DNA from: Hyalella azteca
Lineage: Eukaryota > Arthropoda > Malacostraca > Amphipoda > Hyalellidae
Reading direction: 5' to 3'
Assembly: GCF_000764305.2 (NCBI RefSeq)
Contig: NW_025938158.1
Coordinates: forward strand, 205,601-269,600
DNA length: 64,000 nucleotides
Shown: positions 43,096 to 57,157 of the stretch, in pieces
How the letters are laid out: every line of letters begins with the position of its first letter
Position numbering within the stretch: the first letter of the stretch is position 1
Program-made: the position numbers and the translations under genes
Notes under the pieces: generated by a model
Databases searched by the model: none
Told to the model about the DNA's origin: nothing
What the model saw: only the letters and a program-made list of their open reading frames with translations

Positions 43096-45680
43096 CAATT
43101 ATCGCGGCGTCTGGTTCAAGTGAACTTCAAGGGCATGTTACACATCAGTTTAATAGCAAGCGAAAAATAAATAGATACGAGAAAGGATGAGAACAGATAA
43201 AAATGAAAAGCACTTGATTCATAGGTTCTACGAAATACTTCCGTCTTTGGGCGTCGACGAAACACCTGCAACGAAGGAGCCGATATGTTACGGAAGACGG
43301 CGGGTTCTGTTTTAGGTTTGGGCTACAGAGAACGGTAGATTGACGTGTAGATGGAACGACGAAGTTCGCTGTTGATGACGAGCTCAATCGTCTTCTAGAA
43401 GGCCGATCCGACACGCGCTACAGACATTCCGTGAGATAAGGAGGTGCCAGACCGTGAAGGCATTGGAACGTCAGAACAGCGATCTTAACTGCTTGCGTTG
43501 CTTCATGCGCAGCCAGTGAGGATCGCGCAATATCGGCGTTTAGTGGTCGAATTTTCGTTTATTGTACAGGAGTCGCGCAGCAGCGTTAATTACGGATTGC
43601 AGTTTATTTAATTCCGTTGCTGGAAGTCCATAGACTATGGTATTACCATAGTCCAATCTGGTCAGAACGAGCGTAACCACGAGGGCCTCGAGGATCGGCC
43701 TCGTGAAACAGTGGTTGACGCTACTTATCCGTGGCAGAGCGCCCAAACAGGTGATGGTGACGTTGACCTTGTGATTGTTCATACAAAGTTCCGAGTCAAG
43801 AAGACTGCCCAAGTTGCGAACCGAAAACGCAAGCATGACAAACTCGTTTGGCACGCGAACAGTGTTGGCCGAAAGCATAGAGGTAGAGCCGGTTGGAGCG
43901 CACCCAGTCTGAGACGGCGTTCACGCAGAGAGACATCCGGTCCTGTGACGCTGCAGCGTCAGCTGGCACACAGTAACCATCAATTTGGGTGTCGTCGGCG
44001 AATATATGCGGATTTAAACCATGTGAATCAATTATGACCAACACGTCAACCGTATAAAACAGGAAGAGGATCAGATCGAGAACTGATCCCTGTGATACGC
44101 CGCAAGTGACCAACGATGGCGCAGAAGAAGAATTCCCGCGCCGAATACATTGCTGAGAAAATACCCGAACCACCGCAGCAATGCGCCGCCCCGCTTGAAT
44201 GATACGCCAAGTCGACGCAATTAAGTGGCGTGGTCGACCTATTAACCGCGGCCGACAGGTCGAGTAAAGCCAGCGAGTGCCGCTGTTGCCGCGGTCTTCT
44301 GCTCGCAGAATATTTGAAAGCACCTCCAGCACAGCGCTTTCCATCGGGAGAAGATGACGGTAATCAGACTGGAGGCAAAGCATGGGACCGGACTGCTTAA
44401 GATGGGTTATTCAGCTGTCGGGCCAGAACGCATTCCAGGACTTTCGACAAAATCGGCAGGTAGGCGATGGGTCGATATGATTTGTGATCAGAAGCGTCAT
44501 GGTCTGGTTTTTCAATAGAAGCGTAATGTGATTTGAAGTTCATTGGAACAACACCGTCAGTGAAGCAGCGATTGGAAAGTTCGACCAGCAAAGATGCTAG
44601 GGTTACGGCATTCCCCTCAAATAAAACGTCGGCAACGGATCGCTGGCTAACTGCTTCTTACTTTGCGAGCGCAGAGCAGCGATGGAATCGGTAGATGTAA
44701 CGCAAGGAAATTCTTAGAGCACGCAATCTAACGGGCATGGCGCATATGTTGCCGACGGAGCATCGGCTTACGACGCTCGCACAGCAGAAATTTTGTTTTC
44801 AAGAACCACATGGAATTCTTTCACGCTTACGTCAGCCGAAGCATCTGTATGACCTCTTCCCATAAGTTCGAGGGTCGCTGCGCTCTCTGGCGCCAAAATG
44901 ACTTTTCGATTGAGGAAGTTCGACATAATTGCGCCGCTCATCTCGCCAAGTGGAGACTATAACAGCAGCAGCCGCATTGCCGCGTTTTTTCGCCTGGTAA
45001 ACAGCCCGCTGGAGCAGTCGAACCTCTCTGCTTGGAGACTCGACATTCGTCGTCGAACCACGGGTCGGAGATTCGTTGGGGTACCCGAACTGTGCGGGCA
45101 GGAATGAGGTCAAGTGCACAGATCAGCTCGGTATTGTAGAGTTGTGCGAGGATGTTGACTGATAGTGCCAACCATAAATCAGAACGACGTAGTCAGGACG
45201 ACTGAATTTTTCGCGTAGGACATCGCCGTCGAGACGGACGACGAGTAACTATTTTGTACGCTGGCATCGGGTGAACACTTGGCACCGTCCACTGTAGTAG
45301 TAGAACGATAATCGGCGACACGACTACACACAAGGCAATCAACACAAACGTTTAGCGGGATTTGAGGCAAAGGGGTCGACACAGACCGATTCTCAGCAGC
45401 AGCATTCGCAGATTTAGAGTTCAGCGCTAATGATTGCCGCCGTAGCAATTAATGGCCCATTGCAAGTAGAATTTGAGGATGAGGAAGTGTGTAGCGATGA
45501 GGAACACGCCGTTGTCGTGCACTGCTCGGTAGGTGGCGGCAGGACGCTTATTTCGGCCGGCATGGCATCCACTATAAGACATGCGAGGCATTGGGTAACC
45601 TAACGATGAGAGTAAATCTACTCTCTCACAGACGGATGGATCAAGGGCTGCAGCAGCTGACCGCAGGGTAAGCAATTGCC
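43096..45680 (-). pseudogene. LINE copy 2, same family as copy 1, more complete
   Basis: Minus strand, 5' part at the right. Blocks in order: an N-terminal piece (about 45,675-45,180); a linker LAQLYNTELICALDLIPART then SDPWFDDECRVSKQR (about 45,150-45,030); the reverse transcriptase start RCFTDGVVPMNFKSHYASIE (44,570-44,510), SYRPIAYLPILSKVLECVLA, QSDYRHLLPMESAVLEVLSN (44,380-44,310), CGVSQGSVLDLILFLFYTVD and an intact FADDTQIDGYC (about 44,010-43,980). Then come NAVSDWVRSNRLYLYA and RNLGSLLDSELCMNNH. The end matches copy 1 down to CCAGACGCC at about 43,106. Copy 2 keeps the catalytic FADD that copy 1 has lost, but has its own frameshifts (at the DLSAAFD box the frame breaks near 44,250). 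Both copies point the same way. Plus-strand frames are antisense. Confidence 0.87.
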
Positions 45681-45929
45681 CCGCCGACTAAGTTAACGGC
45701 GCCATGAATAGCAGCCAGATTCAGCTTGGATCATAAACCACGTCCAATCAGCTCAAAGCTGAATATATAGCAAACGCCAAAACCAATACTCACAATATAG
45801 CCCTCCTAGTCAGAAACACACTGACGTCAACGTAGTTAGCGTCAAGCAAGCTACGTGAGTAGCAAGAAACAACAGGGACGAAGACAGCCTTGCGACAAGC
45901 CCGCTCCAGCAACCTTCAGATTCAAACCC

Positions 45930-45990
45930 AAATGGCCGATTAAACCAGGATGGCCGAATAAACCAATATGGCCGAACTAACCAAGACGAC
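45930..45990. repeat. 17-bp repeat, about four copies
   Basis: ATGGCCGAATAAACCAR units at 17-bp steps (CCAAATGGCCGATTAAAC, CAGGATGGCCGAATAAAC, CAATATGGCCGAACTAAC). Just after it, CGGTCGGTTTC.GAACAGT occurs twice (about 45,990 and 46,157). Confidence 0.6.
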
Positions 45991-46259
45991 CGATCGGTTT
46001 CAGAACAGTAACAGTCGCCAACATGACGTTACTAAAGGTACAGCGTTAACGTCAGAAGAAAGTCAAGCTGTAGTCTTCTATGTTAGAAGAACTTGTTCGA
46101 TTATGCGCGAAGTTGTTTTAAACACGGGGGTAGATCAAGCCAAGATACAGTACAGTAACGGTCGGTTTCGGAACAGTGTAAGTGCAGATGGAAGGGGAGG
46201 ACCAATTCTCAGTATCAAAAATTATCTTTCACCCGTAACGAATTCAATGCTTTGATTAA

Positions 46260-49200
46260 CAAGTGTTAGTTTGAACCAATTTTGATACAATTGCAATCGG
46301 AAGTTCAATAACGTACTGTGATCAATAAATTATCTTTATTCTGTCAATGTATCACATAAAATAGTACAACGTTAAATGATCCATACTATATACTAGTATA
46401 AGATGTCATTAATTAAACTATGCTCCAATTTTTTATTTCATCGTTTGCCATTTTACATCTTCAGGTGAACAGTCTTATATAGGGCCTCTCGTTGAAATTA
46501 TGACAGTTTAGTTTCTTCATTATACGTTTCTTGAACGTAATGAACAATTAATGATTTTCATCATGAAACACTAACTCTTCCGAAGTGCCTTACTAATTTT
46601 AAGATAAAATTCGTAGATGCATCGGTTATAAATCTATCCTTTGCGTTTCAATACCTGTCACGGTCAAAGATTCGACGTTCCAGTATTAAATTTCCTCTCC
46701 CTTAACCATAAACGGCGTTCAATTGGCCTATTACTACGAGGCACCGTAGCCACATAGGCCGCTTGCATATGCGAGTTAGACATGGCCGCTCGAAAGCAGG
46801 TGGCTGGCCGCTGGTATTTTCATCAGATATTTTTTGAGTTGGTTATGAGAATGGCATCGCTAAATGAAGAAATATCAACTTTATTTCTTAACAATTTCGT
46901 ACGCACTGTCTGCCGTTGCCCACTTATTTCTATTATTTACATCTAATTTACAACCTCTCATTTATAAACGAAGCAATTCGTTTATAATTAAAAATATCTC
47001 CGAAATAGCTGCAATTGGTTTCGCTTTATCTAGAGCCGGGCGATTTTATTGTTATTGCTTTTTAACTTGCAATCGAATAATGTCTGCCTTGATAATTAGG
47101 ATTTTTTCATGCATTAACTCTTGAAAGTAAGAAACTTAAACGAAAATACGAATACATGCACGTTTGAAATATATATAATACGATCAGCGCTAATAAATAA
47201 CGCAGGGTAATTGATAGATTGTTATTGAATTAATTTTTACTGTTAATCATTAAGTTAATGACTCGATCATACGGAGTCGGCTTTGGCAAAGGAAGAAAAT
47301 TATCTAGTGCTCATTAATTGAAGTTTTAGGTATAATTATATAAGGTTATTATTGAGTGTTAATCTCGTATCGTAAAATGATTCAAGGTAATTTCTCTTAA
47401 TAAACGATTAGAAAATAACTTTGTCTATAATGATATCCTTCCTATTATTTTTTTTTTTTGTGAAAAATTCGTTCATAGAAGCGAATGAACCTTATCTATA
47501 GGAAAAAACGAAAATATATTAATACCATTGAAAGAATAGATGTTAAAGCTAAACTAAATATTGTAATTACGTAACGAATTAAGGCACAATCAAAAGTTGA
47601 CATTCTGGCTTCAATTTTAATGACAAGACAATAATGGTGAGGCAATATTTGTAAATATTTTATTCGAGAATCAGCAGTAATATTATACTCAAATGACTCG
47701 TCATCGCTCCTCAGAATTATGTTCAATTAATTGTTCCAAGACAATTAATACTAATGGTATCAAGCAAAAAATCTTGGTACAAAGAAAATTTTCTTTAAAA
47801 ATAAACTGAATGGCCCGGATAAATTTAGAATAATTTCCTGAAAATTGAAATTTTTTCTTTGACCTGTGATAACATTCCCTGAAGCTCACGCGGTGAACGA
47901 ACTAATAATGAACAATGTACGAAGAACCAGAAGCAAATTGGAACGGAATTTGTAATATTTAAGAACAGCTAATGATCTTAATCACTGGCCTGATGACACT
48001 TTATAGCTCTCTAGCACATTTAACTAATATAGTACATTGGTGAATTGAATTATCCAAAATTTTCACTAAGCAATTTTCATGAGTCCTGGTTCATTACCCA
48101 GATGAAATATACGAAAATTTTTTTTTGTCATCATTGGTCCAAGATGGCGATTACGAATTTCTAACACTATTTATGTCCCGCATGTCACGGAGTTTTCCAA
48201 TATGGACGCTAAGTGCCGCAGTATTACAAGCATGTTCAAGGGTTCAGAAAATGGATATAAAAAATTTAATATCGTGTGGTCTATTTTTCCGAATATGTTT
48301 TTTCATTGATTTTGGTTCTATTGCTGGTTTTCGAAGGAAAACAGAGTGGTACGACAGAGAATATTGAATTTAAATTTTTAAATGTCATAATTTTTTAACA
48401 ATATATATCTTTCAGAAGTAAAAAGATGAAATTCTGGATTCATAAAAACATTCCTTAGTGAAATTGTCGCCTATTAGAGACCAAAACTTCTCAACATCGA
48501 ACAAAAGTGAAACAATTATTCGTTTGTATTCGAAAAGCAAATAACAATTAAAATTTATAAGAACTATTGAGATTCTAAAAAACCAAGCTTCTGTCTCAGG
48601 CATATTCTGTTGGTGAAGCTTGCAGCTGAATTTCTATTAAATTCGACTGGCAGGTTAGCTTCGCGTTGCTCAGGATGGATAATCCCTGAGCTGTCTCGAA
48701 ATTTCATTAAATATCACGTGCTCGTCAGTACGGGAGAGAAGCAGTTCAAAAGGTTAAACTAGCGCTGCAGTAACATCGCCGGAAGCGCTTACAATATGAG
48801 AGCGCGGTAACAATGGGAAGTTTGAATAAACAAATTTATGGATTCCATAAATTTAAACGCCACGTTAAAAAAAATCACGAGCTATAATGAAAATGACACT
48901 TGAAGAAATAACTCTGTAATGATAGATAGTAACTGGTCGCATAAGTGAAGGCAAAACTCGGTGAAAAATCAACTTCATCTTCTTACAAGTTTAATCAAAT
49001 TTAAGTCGGTATATGACGCTAAACCTGCTCATAATGTTCTATCGAAAAAAGAAAAAGTTCGTTAATATCGTAAATAATATACGCACTAACTCTACCAACG
49101 AAGAATTCATAAAAATAGTTACTAATTTCATCGTTCTGAAGCAAATGTGGTGTACATTATTAAAAGATGAATTCTAAAGGAGGCATCTGAACAGCAAAGG

Positions 49201-50780
49201 CGAATTCCAACTATGCTAAAATTATTCGATTGCCATGAAACGACGACTCACGCTGCTAGATTTTGAAGGCTTCACTGACACCAGTACGACATAAAGCATG
49301 TAAACTGCACATTCACTCTATCTTTTTCCCAAAAAATGTTCTACAGTCTACTTTTCACAAAAAATTTTTGGGAAAACTTTTCCCCAAAAATGCTCTACAG
49401 TCTACACTGATGCTTTTATCTATGCAACTGGGAAAAAATGCAGATGACAATATGCAGATGAAAAATATGTAGGTGCTCGAATAGTCAATTCCAGCTACCT
49501 TGAGTGAATGTACTGGAACTTGCAAAGGCTAGCAGCCCGAGCTGGAAGCTGTTGTCGCTTCAACACGCAAATGAATCACTTGTGGTGTGAAAAATATGCT
49601 ACTGCTAAAACAGTCTTGCCCTTTTGACACGTCTGGCTTGTATGGTGCATAATCTATGTATCGGTATGCAATGTATTAATTAACGTGACCGATCCGCATA
49701 GTTGTGATCGTAATTCATGGGAGGGACATCCTCCGCCACTTCTGTGAATCGATATTTCTCCATATAAATGGGCGATCTAATTTCCATCAGCAATCGATGA
49801 GATGGCACGCAAGAGAGTTTTGGCAGTTCCGGAACTCCCTCCACAACACAGATAGAACTGATCTGTTATCTTAGATAGACTACAGCTTATTCAGGACTAT
49901 TGATTGACTTTCACAGTATTTCTCGATCGGACAGAACTACTTCTATTTATTCAATTATGAATTGTTTAATTTTTGTTACTGTATTGCTTCTGGAGGCACA
50001 AATTCCTTATGATTGTAGTTTAGATACACAAGTACGTTGGCACTTTTCATTATTTCATTTCCTTACTTGGTATGTTTTTGATATATGGGGATGATTGAAG
50101 CTTAACACATAAGTCCCGATTTTGACATAATATCACAATTTCCAAGTTCTCTGCTCTGATAGCAAGCAAGAATGCCTGCTGAGGCATTTCTATGCAGATT
50201 ACTCGAAAATTGGTCGCTATAGGCTCATCGTTTTGCCATAAGTTACTGTAACAACGGCTGCTTCAATCAAGCTCTCAACTCGTCGGCTAGTGTTGCCTTT
50301 AGGACAAAAGGCAAAGTCTTGCTTTAACATCAATACGACACTTCACATAAGTTTCGTATCAACACAAGTCATTCGGACTTCGATTTAGAGCTTCAAGTGC
50401 TAATTTGTGTCTCAATGAGTTCGTATTCCACGCTATTATGACATTGTTGTGCAAGATGCATCTCTCTTCATGTTGAGCGTCAATTTGAAAGTTAAATATG
50501 ACAGTGCAACAATGTTAATCAAACAGCAAAAATAATCTTTGATCGTTTGCAAATGAATCGTTTCCGAATTCCGTTGCAAACAGCAGGTGAAAAACTAATA
50601 TTTTTTCTATCGAATATACAGGAAAATGACTCCTCCAGCGCTACAGTTCACAACATAAATATGTGTTAGATTTGATTATTGTCATGAACTAAAATAAGAG
50701 GTTATTTGGATGCATGGAGTCTTCCCAACCATAGGTTTTATTCGTTTGTATAATAGTATATCAGTATAGTTTAGCCGGCG
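46260..50780. other. Non-coding stretch
   Basis: AT-rich with many short frames and none with a motif. A (T)10 run lies at 47,449-47,459. No array or element supported. Confidence 0.3.
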
Positions 50781-51640
50781 CTAAATAATTGGCCAGCTTT
50801 TGCCTGTTGCCGATTCCTGTGATTTTTGTGACACAGGAGATCTAGAAATTGCCCTTTCAACCAGTTTTTTTTTCAAACAGACCTTTAATTGAGTAGCTAC
50901 TGGACTTTGATCTGGTCCGTAGGGTGAAAGGAATATACCCAGTCTGAATCTATACGGCTGCATAAGTTTGTATAGTCTGTTCTTGAAAGCGTTCATACTC
51001 GCAGCATGAACTACATATATAAGCAGTGAGATTGTTTCGCATGCCGGTGATTCAAATTTAAAAGAAATGTTGTCGCATGGACGAGTTGTTGCTGGGGACC
51101 ACTTCTCTATCATTTTATCTCGATACGGCCATGAAAAGTTCAGTTGAGATAAAAACACTGCGTTCACAATATATTCAGTAAAACAGATCTGTATAATTGT
51201 GTTGTGCCCCTGTATATAGTCCATACCAGCGTGTAACTAAAACATGAATGACTAAAATCCTGAAAGTATACAAAACATAAATTGCGGAACCGAAAAGTCT
51301 AAATGAAAATGGAAAAATTGTTGCTATAAATATGAATAAATTTATATTATTCCCTAACATTGTACCGCAGTTTTTTAGTTTATAGCCGTGCCCCTTGGTG
51401 TTTATTCAGGTTTCATATTCTAGAATCCTTCTGATATCTTGAATTAACCATGGGTATACTAGCTTGTATACTTCAATGAGGTCGCCATGCAAACGCCTAT
51501 AACAAATACTTAGAAGCTTCATAATCGCTAATCTGTCTTCACAACTTGCCTTTTAAGCCAAGAATAATCCTTATTGCACGTCTTTGAACACTTTTTACTA
51601 AATAAATTTTTGTCTTTTTTAAGTTTCGGTGACCACACTG
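50781..51640 (-). pseudogene. CR1-like LINE 3' remnant
   Basis: Minus strand from about 51,640 leftwards: QCGHRNLKKTKI, then KSVQRRAIRIILGLKGKL, fits the CR1/Jockey C-terminal phrase W-S-P-x-x-x-K-D-x-x-x-x-E-x-V-Q-R-R-A-T-x-x-I. Later HAASMNAFKNRLYKLMQ (about 51,015-50,965) fits the closing SVNxFKNRLD phrase. Stops and frame changes between them show decay. The reverse transcriptase core is absent. The 16-bp array at 51,646 begins at its upstream edge. Confidence 0.6.
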
Positions 51641-51645
51641 GGTAT

Positions 51646-51935
51646 CTGCCGTCATATGTATCTGCCGTCATAATATGTCTCTGCCGTCATATATATCTGC
51701 CGTCATATGTATCTGCCGTCATATGTATCTGCCGTCATATGCATCTGCCGTCATATGTCTCTGCCGTCATATGTATCTGCCGTCATATGTCTCTGCCGTC
51801 ATATGTCTCTGCCGTCATATGTCTCTGCCGTCATATGTCTCTGCCATCATATGTCTCTGCCGTCATAATATGTCTCTGCCGTCATATGTATCTGCTGTCA
51901 TATGTCTCTGCCATCATATGTCTCTACCATCCTTC
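51646..51935. repeat. 16-bp minisatellite (TATCTGCCGTCATATG), about 18 copies
   Basis: Units TATCTGCCGTCATATG and TCTCTGCCGTCATATG alternate; two copies have CATAATATG (18 bp). Each unit carries CATATG. The overlapping plus-strand frames rich in CRH and SYVSA come from this array. Confidence 0.92.
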
Positions 51936-51939
51936 TCAT

Positions 51940-54150
51940 ATGAGAGATTAATTCCCAACTGGTATAATTGAAAGTGTTCCGCATATTCTCTAACGATAGA
52001 ATTAAAGTTATGAAATTTCGTACGCTCTCCCTTACAATATGTTTCTTTACAAGAAAAAAAATAAAGAATGGTAAAAAATCTGGCATCAATAATATTAAGG
52101 TTGCTTAAAATGTATGACTTAGAAGTAAAATATTTCCATTTCAGGTAATGGGACATAAAATCAGATATTCGTTGTATGGTAAATCAATAGAATTAAAATA
52201 CCGAAGAATACCTGTTAGAATAGTGTACCAAATATTTTCTTTTGCTTACGAGAGCCAACATAAAAAAAGACCATAGAACAAACTGTGAAGTGTTAAAAAA
52301 AAGAACCCGGAATTTAACAGCAACACGATTTGGAAAAATGTAAATAAAAACTTATCATTGACATTATTTTCCTTTTGCAGAGGATCCCCATTCATCCTCT
52401 TTAATTGCCGTCAATGGACAGACAATGTGACCCGACAGAGCTTATGCGCTGAGGTAGCTTAATATTGTGACAAAGCTAGACATATTTTTTACATTTGTAA
52501 CTAGGATTCCGTGTCTGTATGGTTCTTCGTAAGAATTTCAAAAAGCTCTTGTTCGGTTAGCATAAATGGGATTTCTTGGCTAATGACATTTGCGGAATAA
52601 TTGGTCGGATTTCATTTTGCAGCTAGGCTATATTAAATGCATGGGGAGTAGCGAATAGGTTTAATTTCTCCCCCTATCATGGCGGCTGCAATACAAGTCT
52701 AAAGAAAAATTCAAAAGTTTCATTGACAGTGTGCCATTGCTGGAGACACGACCAATTTATCTAACATCCATGCAAGTAACTTGGTTATGGATGGAGGGGA
52801 ATGAATAAACCCCTTCAGACAGGAACATATTTTTCCAAAACAAAACAAATTTGATAACACTGGGTTACTAACGAAGTCAACGTTAATACATTTCAGGATG
52901 CGCCATTCTATCTGATGCGGTCTACTTCCGAATCAAATTTTTTTCAAATCAATTTGTCAAAACTACTTAAAATGCCCAAAAATAGAGCAACAGATTTTGA
53001 AAGCGTTCTAATATAAATAGAAAAAAGCCCCAGAATAACTTCAACTACAGGCGTTCGACCGAAACAGTGGCACTTGTTTATAAAAGTCGAGTTGGGTTTG
53101 AGATGCAATTAAATTTCTAAGTTACGTATTGATATGTCGACTTACGATCTCGACTGTAAGAAATGGAATTTTAGCCATGCCGATGGCTGCTTCAATTGTT
53201 AATTTACGGTTATTCATTATGAATTAATGTGTTATCGTAATGTTTATCATGTAAAATTTAAAATAATTAAACATTAAGGTGAAATTAGCAGAGATTATGT
53301 AAATGAGACGTCATAAGAAGGATAACCTATTTTGAAATATAACAAGAAATAATTTTCAATTTAATAATACCAATTTTGTTATCAGCATAAGAAACCGGGT
53401 TTAAATGTCAAATGTCACCGGTTTTATCTGACAGTAGTTAATAAATTAAAAAATTCGTGCAATATTTCTAAAATGTAATGTTGGACTCCCAAACTCAAAT
53501 ATTTCACGCAATAAATTACAAATTATGAAAACTCTGAAATATATTCCTCTAAATGAAATGGACGGTCGAACACTTTTTAAAACTCGAGCCAAGGTAGTCC
53601 GAAATGCTTTGTTTACAACGCCAGAATATCTCATGACAATTTAAAGCGCAAAGTACGTTTATCAACACTCGGAATTGCATAAAATTGCTCGATTTTTAAA
53701 TCCGAGAATAAAAGGCCGCGGCTCAGATATTCTAATGTAAATTTCTAGCCGACGACTCACCCTACCAAATATCATAGTATGATTAACGGTGGCCAGCAGG
53801 CGGCCGATGTTTGGCCACTCTTGACTGCCTTGCTATTTTTAACAAGAAAAGTTAGCTAATCATAAAGGAAGGCGAGCCACGACAATGAGCCCATTAAGTG
53901 GTAGCAGCCTTGTTTTATGAGTCAGGATGAAAATTTGCTCTGAATCTCCACCACGACCGCTGCATTAATAAAGAGCCCGCCGTTACTGAGGATAGAAAAA
54001 TATACCTTGAAAAATATGTCATAGAAGAGGACTTTCTCGGCACGCTGCGTCATGACAAATGCAGATAAAACAACTAAAAAATTCCAGGCGCAGAAGGTAT
54101 GAATAATTACCGCACGAGTTTAGGAATATTTCTAGAAAATGTGTGTTATC
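51940..54150. other. Non-coding stretch
   Basis: AT-rich, no gene supported. Frames at 51,898-52,156 (-) extend the array edge. Confidence 0.3.
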
Positions 54151-54169
54151 TCTGAGCGGTCAATCATAG

Positions 54170-56090
54170 GCTGGAAATTTGAGTGGATCCTGAGCTATAT
54201 CCAACAGTTTCCTACGAAACTCGCAGGCACTTTGTGCAGTTAGGAAGCTAATGAATTTCTCGAGTCAGGCGATACTCGTCTTTGAATCATGAAAGTTATC
54301 ATATCACCTTACGACAAAATTTTTGAACTGCTGAACGGCGATCGAGCCGTTCTATAGAATTTAGATAGCCAAAAATCTGTTCAATTTATGTAGCCAGGGC
54401 AAGTCAAATGAGTAGTGAATAAATTCCTGGAGTTAGGTGATAATTGCTATAGAATCCTGGAAGTCATTACCGAAAATGCAATTCTGCAACGTTCACACCG
54501 TTGAAAATCACACGATTCTAAAATCACACCGTTGAAAATTGGAGAACCAAATTTTAAAGTGGCTTTCTGACAAAGATGCCATTAATTTTCATGGTGCGAC
54601 TGCGCAGTTGTTACTTGAAATTGGGACAGTTTCCTACGTAACTGGTAGACTCATAGCACAGTTGGAAAGTGAACGAACTTCATGAGTTAGGTTATATTCG
54701 ATATTGGATCTTGAAAATGGAATTCTGAAGAGCCTGAACTGGCATGTATGCAGTTAATGCAACCAATGAGAAGTTTGGAAACGACTGATCTCCTTGAGCT
54801 TGATGATAATAGTTTTGAAATATACTAGTTATTGCAGAGGAAACCAAATTTTGGAGCAGCTGAACTAACATCTATAAAAATTCACGTCAATACATCGTAG
54901 TTGGGTGATATATGGTGAATTGGGTGATATATGGTGTTGTATCATGTAAGTTGTCATCGCAAAACTCAATTTGGAAACGGATGATATGATATAGCAATTA
55001 CAGTTTTCACCAAAAATGCAATTTTGAAATGGCTGAATCTATTACATTTACGCAATTCATGCAGCCATTGCGATAGTTGAAAAACGGATGACTTGTTCGA
55101 GTTAGTTAGTATTTGGTGCTGAATCATGGAAGTTATTACTTCAAGACCGGATGACGAAACAGGTCAATAGTATCCAACGTAACTTGTAGATCTTTAGAGT
55201 AGTTGAAAAGTAAACGTATTTCATGAGTTGTGATATTCAGTGTTGAGTCGTGAAATTCATCACCGACAACGTAATTTTTAAATGACCGAACTGACATGTA
55301 TACAGTTTTTGCAGCCACTGCATGCGGAGTTTGGAAGCGATTAAAGTCTTTGAGGTAAGTGATAGTATAACTGTTTAAATATGTTAGTTATTACCTAAAA
55401 CTTATTTCTGGAGCGGCCGAACTGACCTGTAAAATTCACGCAATTACTGCGCAGTTGAGAGGTGAACGACTTTTTCGAATAAGGAGATATTTGGTATTGA
55501 ATCATGCGAGTTATCATCGGACAACCAGATTTCGAAACGGAAGGTTTGTTTTCAAATAAAATCGCTGACCTTTAGCGCAATTAGAAATTAAATGAATTTA
55601 TTGAGTAAGATGATATTTGGTGTCGAATCATGAGAGTTACTGTTGGAAATGCAATCCGGTTACGGCTGATAGCGCTGAAAATTAGGAGCCCAATTTTGAA
55701 ATGGCTCGATATTTATGCGTTCCTGCAAACAGTGCCTGGTTGGAATTAGAATAAATTTCCAAAGTACGGTCATTTTGAATGTCTAATCTTGAATTTTTTA
55801 TTAAACATTCAAATATAAAATTTCTTTGTTATTTAATTAATGTTGTTATTAAAGGAAATCCCAATTTTTGAGAAGGAGGAACTAATATTTAAAATTCAAG
55901 CAGTCTCTGCGGAATCGGAAGTATATGACTATACAGAGTTAAATTATACCTTCGAATAAAATGATACGCGCATGTACTTGGTGTTGAATCATGAGAGTTA
56001 TTACCGAGATATTTCAAATTCGCAGATACATTTTGAAGTTAGAAAGTGAATTCATATCTTTGGCTATGCAATATTCGATGTGAAATCAAG
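54170..56090. repeat. Degenerate ~140-bp satellite, about 13 monomers
   Basis: The marker phrase TTGAATCATGAAAGTTATTACC recurs with changes near 54,286, 54,450, 54,703, 54,815, 54,940, 55,120, 55,240, 55,372, 55,498, 55,625, 55,985 and 56,075. Each monomer also has forms of GGTGATATTTGGTGTTG before it and ATTTTGAAACGGCTGAACT after it. Spacing is mostly 110-165 bp. Stops occur in all frames, so it is not a repeated protein domain now. Confidence 0.75.
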
Positions 56091-56099
56091 GAAGTTAAT

Positions 56100-57150
56100 A
56101 CCACATTTTTACTAAGACGTCATATGTATATAATTTAAGCATCTTCAATCAATAAGAAATGCAAGGAAATTTTTAAAGAAAATTTTTGAAAAGAGATTTT
56201 GGTTTGTAGAGATTTTACCGATTTTCGCGATTCACCAAAATAATATATATAAATATCAGTTTAGTCACTTAAATTTCCAGTGAAAATTCGTGTACATGAT
56301 TAAAAATAAATTTACTCGTTGCCGCTAGCTCAATATAATTTTAATTGGCTTAAAAGTTACATGAATAAACACTGTTTTAAGAAGACCTCTTCATTTAATC
56401 TCTTAAAATGGTGTAGCGCATCACCGTCACTACCCACTTCCAACACGGCAGTTAAGGCTCATCAATTTTATGAAGGCAGCTCGGTAGCATCATAATTAAT
56501 CGCTCGAGCACTGAAGAACGGTCGTCAGCAGCCTGAACTTTGCTTAGATAAAATCACGAGGCCTTCATTAACGAGCAAGATACGAGCTCAACATCCAGTC
56601 TCTCAGAGTTATGACATTCTGTTTTATACATGCAATGAGTTTTAGCTATACTAGGCATATAAATTTGTTGTGGAGTGCAATTTAGGACTAAAATATTTTA
56701 GTTTTTTTCATGGACTTAAGTTAGAAGGACATAAAAATGCTCAGCACCTGATATGTGCGCAACTAAATTCAAATTATTAACTCGTCTGCATTTTTGAAAA
56801 CGATTACGTGCCGTTGTTACTAATATTATTCATTGTTAGCAACTTGACTTCAATTCTCTATGATTATTTTTGGTTTCATTGACGAGTTATGATATAGAAT
56901 TTATGAATGAAAATTTTTTATTTTCTAATATAGGTAATTAGGTAATTTAATTAATTTATTCGTGACGGTAACTGTATTGATTATTTTTCAGCGGGCACGT
57001 TTACATATCGATATTCTTCTCTAGGAATACTTTCTTTTGAAGTGGGAAAAATGAGGCCCAGTAAACAGTAGATTTTGATCAAAACTAACTAGACAAATAA
57101 TGACTTCTTACGTAGAAATTTGCTTGTAGACGGACAATTTTTGCAATAAA
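56100..57150. other. Non-coding stretch
   Basis: AT-rich; no gene or element recognised. Confidence 0.3.
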
Positions 57151-57157
57151 GATTTGC

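Noticed and set aside
45968..46255. 95-codon plus-strand frame as a gene
   Set aside because: It starts in a 17-bp repeat, contains a direct duplication, and shows no recognised domain or splice context.
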